From Ichthyophonus hoferi (lineage: Eukaryota; Opisthokonta; Ichthyosporea; Ichthyophonida; Ichthyophonidae): a DNA stretch of 10,203 nucleotides. A program made the translations under genes and the position numbers. Each line of letters starts with the position of its first letter. Within the stretch, counting starts at the first letter, position 1. The notes under the pieces were generated by a model, which worked only from the letters and a program-made list of their open reading frames with translations, made no database searches and was not told the DNA's origin. This document shows, in pieces, positions 7,286-10,203 of the stretch. The stretch is taken from contig NAOQ01000998.1 of the NCBI GenBank assembly GCA_002751075.1, positions 1-10,203 on the forward strand. The letters are read 5' to 3'.

Positions 7286-9707
7286 TTACGACATATGGGC
7301 TCCAGTAGGAAGAGGCCTTGGGACTGTAAAGGAGGTACATATTGTTAGTGACTAGATAAATTTGGTGTTCTAGATATGACATGCTATTGTATTATATTAT
7401 AATAGTATAGTAAGGTATAGATAGTATGATATGGTATAGTATAGTATAGCATCTGATAGTATTAGTCTTAGTATAGTATAATACAACATAATATAATAGC
7501 AAGTAAAGTATTATAGTGCACATGCAAGTCAAAGTACCGTATGTTGCCTTGGATACTTGCTGTTGAGCTGGGTGGTAAGATTGGTTGTTATGGGCGTTAT
7601 GGTTGCTATGCTGTGGTTGCGTTATGTATTGTGATTGGCCCTGTGGTTGCGATGAGGGAATCGAATGTGATTGCATTGTCACTTGTGATTGAATATGCTG
7701 TTGCGACTGTGGCTGTGATTGGGTCTGCGGGTGATGGGCGGAGGTATGTGACTGGAGGAGAAAAATAATTAGCTATTGATTAAATTAAGATATGGAGGGA
7801 AGTAAAATATTATCTCATATATATGTGTATATGTGTATACATGACATTATAATAGTATAATAGTATAATAGTATAATAGTACAGTAGTATAATATGATGA
7901 TAGTATGAAAGTATACATATATATAAGCGTATGTGGCAGGCAGAACCTTACAATAGAACAAAAAGACATGTAATGTGTAATACAGCTCACCCAACCATAT
8001 CGATGTATCTAGACATCTAGTTTTATAATTGATATTCTAGTACATCATACTCTAACTTCCATTACATACACAATGCAACAGTCATACGCCCCTTCTCTCT
8101 CTCAGGGGTGTACCTACAACCGGTACTCAATGGTAGTATAGGATTAAACATAACACAACATAACATAACAGAATATAACATACAGCAGGGCCTTCTACGG
8201 GGGGTGCGGCCTGTGAGATATGATTGGTGGCTGCACTCGCACCTACGGAGGAGGGCGTGGTCTTGTCCATGAGGGCAGTGAGACGGAATACTACCTCCTG
8301 GGCTATGGGGGAAAGGAGAGGGAGAGGGAGAGGGAGAGGGAGGTGAGATATATATATACCAAGGCAGTGTTATTTTTATTAGTTATATTGCATCATGAGA
8401 CCTGCCTCATTGGGTGCTCTAGGGGACAGAAGATTGGATGAGAGAAATCATGCATCGACCAATAGGGAAAGAGATAGAGAATAATAGAGAATAATGAGGG
8501 CAAGAGAAGGAAAAGGACAGAACAAATAGAAAAAGACAGAGAGAATATATATAGTCATAATACACCAATATCATCACATGTGCACTATACCACAATATAC
8601 AAAAAGAATAAACCAACCTACCCAATCTAAACAGATAAAAATCCAATTAACATATTACTATATATAAATGATTTAAGATAATGCCATTAGTTAACACAAT
8701 GTTTTTTAAAAATAGCCTAATCAGACCCACCAATAGCTAATTCTTTAGGAGTGTATGACTCAGATGTCTTAGCCAATCGTATACGACGTAGTTGAGTCTT
8801 CTCTAGTTCCCATAGCAACCCAGCGGTATCATCTGTATTTTCATCGGTAAGTAATTTAGCAGTCTATCTATGGTATATATATATATATATAGGTACAGAT
8901 AGACTATAATATAATATAATATAACAAAATACAATATAACATAATAAATACTATATAACATAATACAGTATAACAGAATACAATGCAATAGAGTACAATA
9001 AAATAGTATAATACATTAAATGTAATACAATATAGTACAATATACTAAAATAGAATATAATATAAGGTAATTCATTAAATACAATATAATATATTACACT
9101 ATACTGTACGATAGATCTCTTTTGCCCCCTCCAATGATAATCACCTACCCAACAGTTCCTGATTGGTGGTAATATTTCTTGGCTTTGGTTGCTCCAGAAC
9201 CCTACATATCACATGGTATATATGTTAGCATACGTCATAATAGATACGCTAAATACGGCAGTGGCATGTGTCCTACATATACACACCATACACGCTATAC
9301 ACATACACGCTATACATATACACGCTATACATATACACGCTATACATATACACGCTATACACATACACGCTATACATATACACGCTATACATATGCACGT
9401 TATATATATACACATATACAATATAGAAATATACTATATACTATATACACATACTATATACTATATACATATATACTATACACTATATACTATATACCCA
9501 TATACTATATACTATATACATATATCTATACACTATATACCAATATACTATATACTATACACTATATACCAATATACTATATACTATACACTATATACAC
9601 ATACTATGTACTATATACAATATTGACCCCCCTATATCCCCCTAGACATACCTAGTAAAGTCCGGCACAGTGATGCCTTCCTTTTTAAGATCTTGTAAAC
9701 CTATCAT
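7286..9707 (-). CDS. Six-exon host gene, small Gln-rich protein of unknown function
   Basis: Not recognised. The minus-strand model joins 9707-9652, 9201-9149, 8832-8731, 8302-8184, 7751-7538 and 7323-7286: 582 nt, 193 codons plus stop. Phases agree at all five junctions and every intron is GT-AG. The N-terminal half is charged and helical: 'DLKKEGITVPDFTR', 'ELLDDTAGLLWELEKTQL', 'ELAIAQEVVFRLTALMDK'. The fifth exon is rich in Gln, Ser, His and Pro ('QSQPQSQQHIQSQ'), as in low-complexity tails of transcription or chromatin factors; the C-terminus is 'PRPLPTGAHMS'. The ATG at 9707 was chosen because it opens the first exon and promoter-like sequence lies upstream. ATAG at 9704-9701 could instead be an acceptor after exons outside the window. 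The weakest sites are the donors GTGGGT at 8730 and GTACTT at 7537. If 8730 is not used, the frame stops shortly after it at a TAG. Exons contain CpG and look intact. Confidence 0.6.
7324..7537 (-). repeat. Intron 5 with TATAG/ATAGT simple repeats
   Basis: 214 bp. The donor is GTACTT; the acceptor is CCTCCTTTACAG, with a CACTAAC branch point at 7350-7344, 20 nt before the AG, which is a very good fungal match. Most of the interior (about 7383-7500) is imperfect ATAGT/TATAG pentamer repeats. Confidence 0.55.
7752..8183 (-). repeat. Intron 4 with AATAGTAT and AACAT repeats
   Basis: 432 bp. The donor is the canonical GTATGT. The acceptor has a strong pyrimidine tract (TTTTTCTCCTCCAG) with GCTAAT at 7773-7768 as branch candidate. 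It contains an 8-bp tandem repeat AATAGTAT (about four units at 7851-7882, plus strand) and imperfect AACAT/ATAAC repeats at about 8147-8182 next to the donor. The rest is ordinary AT-rich sequence. Confidence 0.55.
8303..8730 (-). repeat. Intron 3 with GGGAGA microsatellite and purine-rich stretch
   Basis: 428 bp, donor GTGGGT, acceptor CCCCCATAG. The plus strand carries (GGGAGA)n at about 8314-8341. On the transcribed strand this is the CT-rich tract directly before the acceptor. A second purine-rich zone with AGAGAATAAT repeats is at about 8466-8500. A spurious frame at 8220 reads through this microsatellite. Confidence 0.5.
8833..9148 (-). repeat. Intron 2 with (TA)n and ATAAT/ACAAT repeats
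   Basis: 316 bp, donor GTAGGT, acceptor AAAATACAG, with CTTAC upstream as a possible branch site. It holds a (TA)n run at about 8874-8891 and a long run of degenerate ATAAT/ATACAAT/ATAAC repeats at about 8905-9105. The pyrimidine tract is weak, so the acceptor was chosen partly because it fits the phase of the exon before it. Confidence 0.5.
9289..9410. repeat. 15-bp minisatellite, about eight units
   Basis: The unit is ACACGCTATACATAT. CACGC (last copy CACGT) recurs exactly every 15 bp at 9291, 9306, 9321, 9336, 9351, 9366, 9381 and 9396. Because 15 is a multiple of three, several frames stay open here without meaning. Units differ mainly in CACATA versus CATATA. Confidence 0.9.
9420..9618. 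repeat. ACTATATAC minisatellite
   Basis: Imperfect tandem copies built on ACTATATAC/ACTATAC, with a clear higher-order period of 29 bp where CCAATATACTATATACTATA recurs near 9539 and 9568. It directly adjoins the 15-bp array and shares the CTATAC core, so the two may have a common origin. Confidence 0.8.
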
Positions 9708-10203
9708 ATGTTTAGTGTTAACGAGGTTTTATTAGGGGTTAATGAGGCTTTAATTAAAATTTTAAATATTAACGATACATTGCTACTAGATAAGTAACGT
9801 GCTAGCCACTATCCATTACAACTGCCTTCTATATAGAGGTACCTGATGAGTATTTATGTTTTATATCTTAAACCCCGTTTATATTATACTGCCTCATTGG
9901 TAGACTAATCAATAAAACATCATTATAGCATTTATGGAAATATAGCTATTGCTCGAAAATAAGATAATGAGGCAATTAAATATTACCAATTACATCCTAG
10001 ATTGCATTAAATATTCAAAATAATTGGTAGAAACCACCAATCAATCCCTGAAAAATATGTTACATTGCTAATTAATTACTTAACTCAAAAATAGAAATCC
10101 AATTACCCACTCCCCTGTGAAAAAGACAAAAATGAAACTAATGGGTGATTGCATTCACCTACTAGCCCTGAATAGGAATAGGAATCATAATGCAATATAT
10201 CAT
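9708..10203 (-). promoter_or_regulatory. Presumed promoter region of the minus-strand gene
   Basis: No coding sequence seen. Five CCAAT pentamers lie within about 210 bp: 9896-9900 and 10023-10027 read CCAAT on the minus strand, and 9986-9990, 10037-10041 and 10099-10103 on the plus strand. A palindromic CTATATAG box is at 9829-9836, about 125 bp before the ATG. AATGAGGC-type motifs repeat at 9741-9748, 9966-9973 and, reversed, 9891-9898. CCAAT boxes are common in fungal promoters, where they bind the HAP/CBC complex. The role is inferred. Introns or exons of a longer gene could also lie here. Confidence 0.35.

Larger units (their letters stand above)
9202..9651 (-). repeat. Intron 1 with two minisatellite arrays
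   Basis: 450 bp, canonical GTATGT donor, TAG acceptor, with a TGCTAAC branch point at 9230-9224, 23 nt before the AG. It contains two tandem arrays, described separately. The branch motif and donor are among the best in the gene, which supports reading the arrays as intronic. Confidence 0.55.

Noticed and set aside
7541-7768. Plus-strand 75-aa frame with Val/Ala/Gly-rich product
   Set aside because: It is the antisense of the Gln-rich exon; CAA/CAG codons read backwards give Leu/Val-rich shadows, and the splice signals are on the minus strand.
8402-8418. Possible 17-nt microexon after a CCCCTAG acceptor in intron 3
   Set aside because: Including it forces the next exon into a frame with an early stop, and its donor (GTCTCA) is poor.
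8220-8441. Plus-strand frame reading 'EREREREREV'
   Set aside because: It runs through the GGGAGA microsatellite and opposite exon 4 of the minus-strand gene; the codons make better sense on the minus strand.
8803-8988. Minus-strand 61-aa frame rich in Tyr/Ile/Leu
   Set aside because: It comes from TA/ATAAT repeats of intron 2 and overlaps the third exon in the wrong frame.
7380-9618. CRISPR-like array
   Set aside because: Repeats are short, contiguous and have no unique spacers.
9179-9655. Long overlapping frames on both strands (9179-9655, 9189-9626 plus; 9421-9209 minus)
   Set aside because: They are open only because the 15-bp minisatellite period is divisible by three. The products are monotonous TRYTY/HAIHI repeats.

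Overview
The window looks like transposon-rich, AT-rich, CpG-poor nuclear DNA of a fungus, probably a filamentous ascomycete. The grounds are short spliceosomal introns with GTATGT-type donors and CTAAC-like branch points, a Ty1/copia retroelement and abundant simple repeats. The species was not identified, and the lineage is an inference.

Layout: 1-379 is AT-rich flank with no convincing gene. 385-7115 is one old, broken Ty1/copia (Pseudoviridae) LTR retrotransposon on the + strand, bounded by a 5-bp target duplication (TATTC at 380-384 and 7116-7120). Its parts appear in the family's usual order: 5' LTR, a primer-binding site matching the anticodon arm of initiator tRNA-Met, gag with an Ala/Gln-rich coiled N-terminus, protease, integrase, reverse transcriptase (YADD visible), RNase H, polypurine tract, 3' LTR. 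Later insertions sit inside it. Two diverged copies of a ~195-bp MITE-like repeat lie in opposite orientations (590-789 in the 5' LTR, 2356-2548 in gag), and a further ~725 bp of foreign-looking DNA follows the second copy. The LTRs differ at roughly one aligned position in six by eye, so the element is old.

7121-9707 holds what I read as a host gene on the minus strand, hidden from a simple ORF scan because it is cut into six short exons. Exon phases agree at all five junctions (total 582 nt, 193 codons plus stop), every junction is GT-AG, and three introns have good branch-point motifs. The product is small, with a charged helical N-terminal half and a Gln/Ser/His/Pro-rich C-terminal half. 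I do not recognise its family. Each of its five introns is filled by simple or minisatellite repeats, a different set in each.

9708-10203 is the presumed upstream/promoter region: CCAAT boxes on both strands, repeated AATGAGGC-like motifs and a CTATATAG box. The retroelement lies about 170 bp beyond the stop codon of this gene, in convergent orientation. No RNA gene, CRISPR array or prokaryotic feature was seen.
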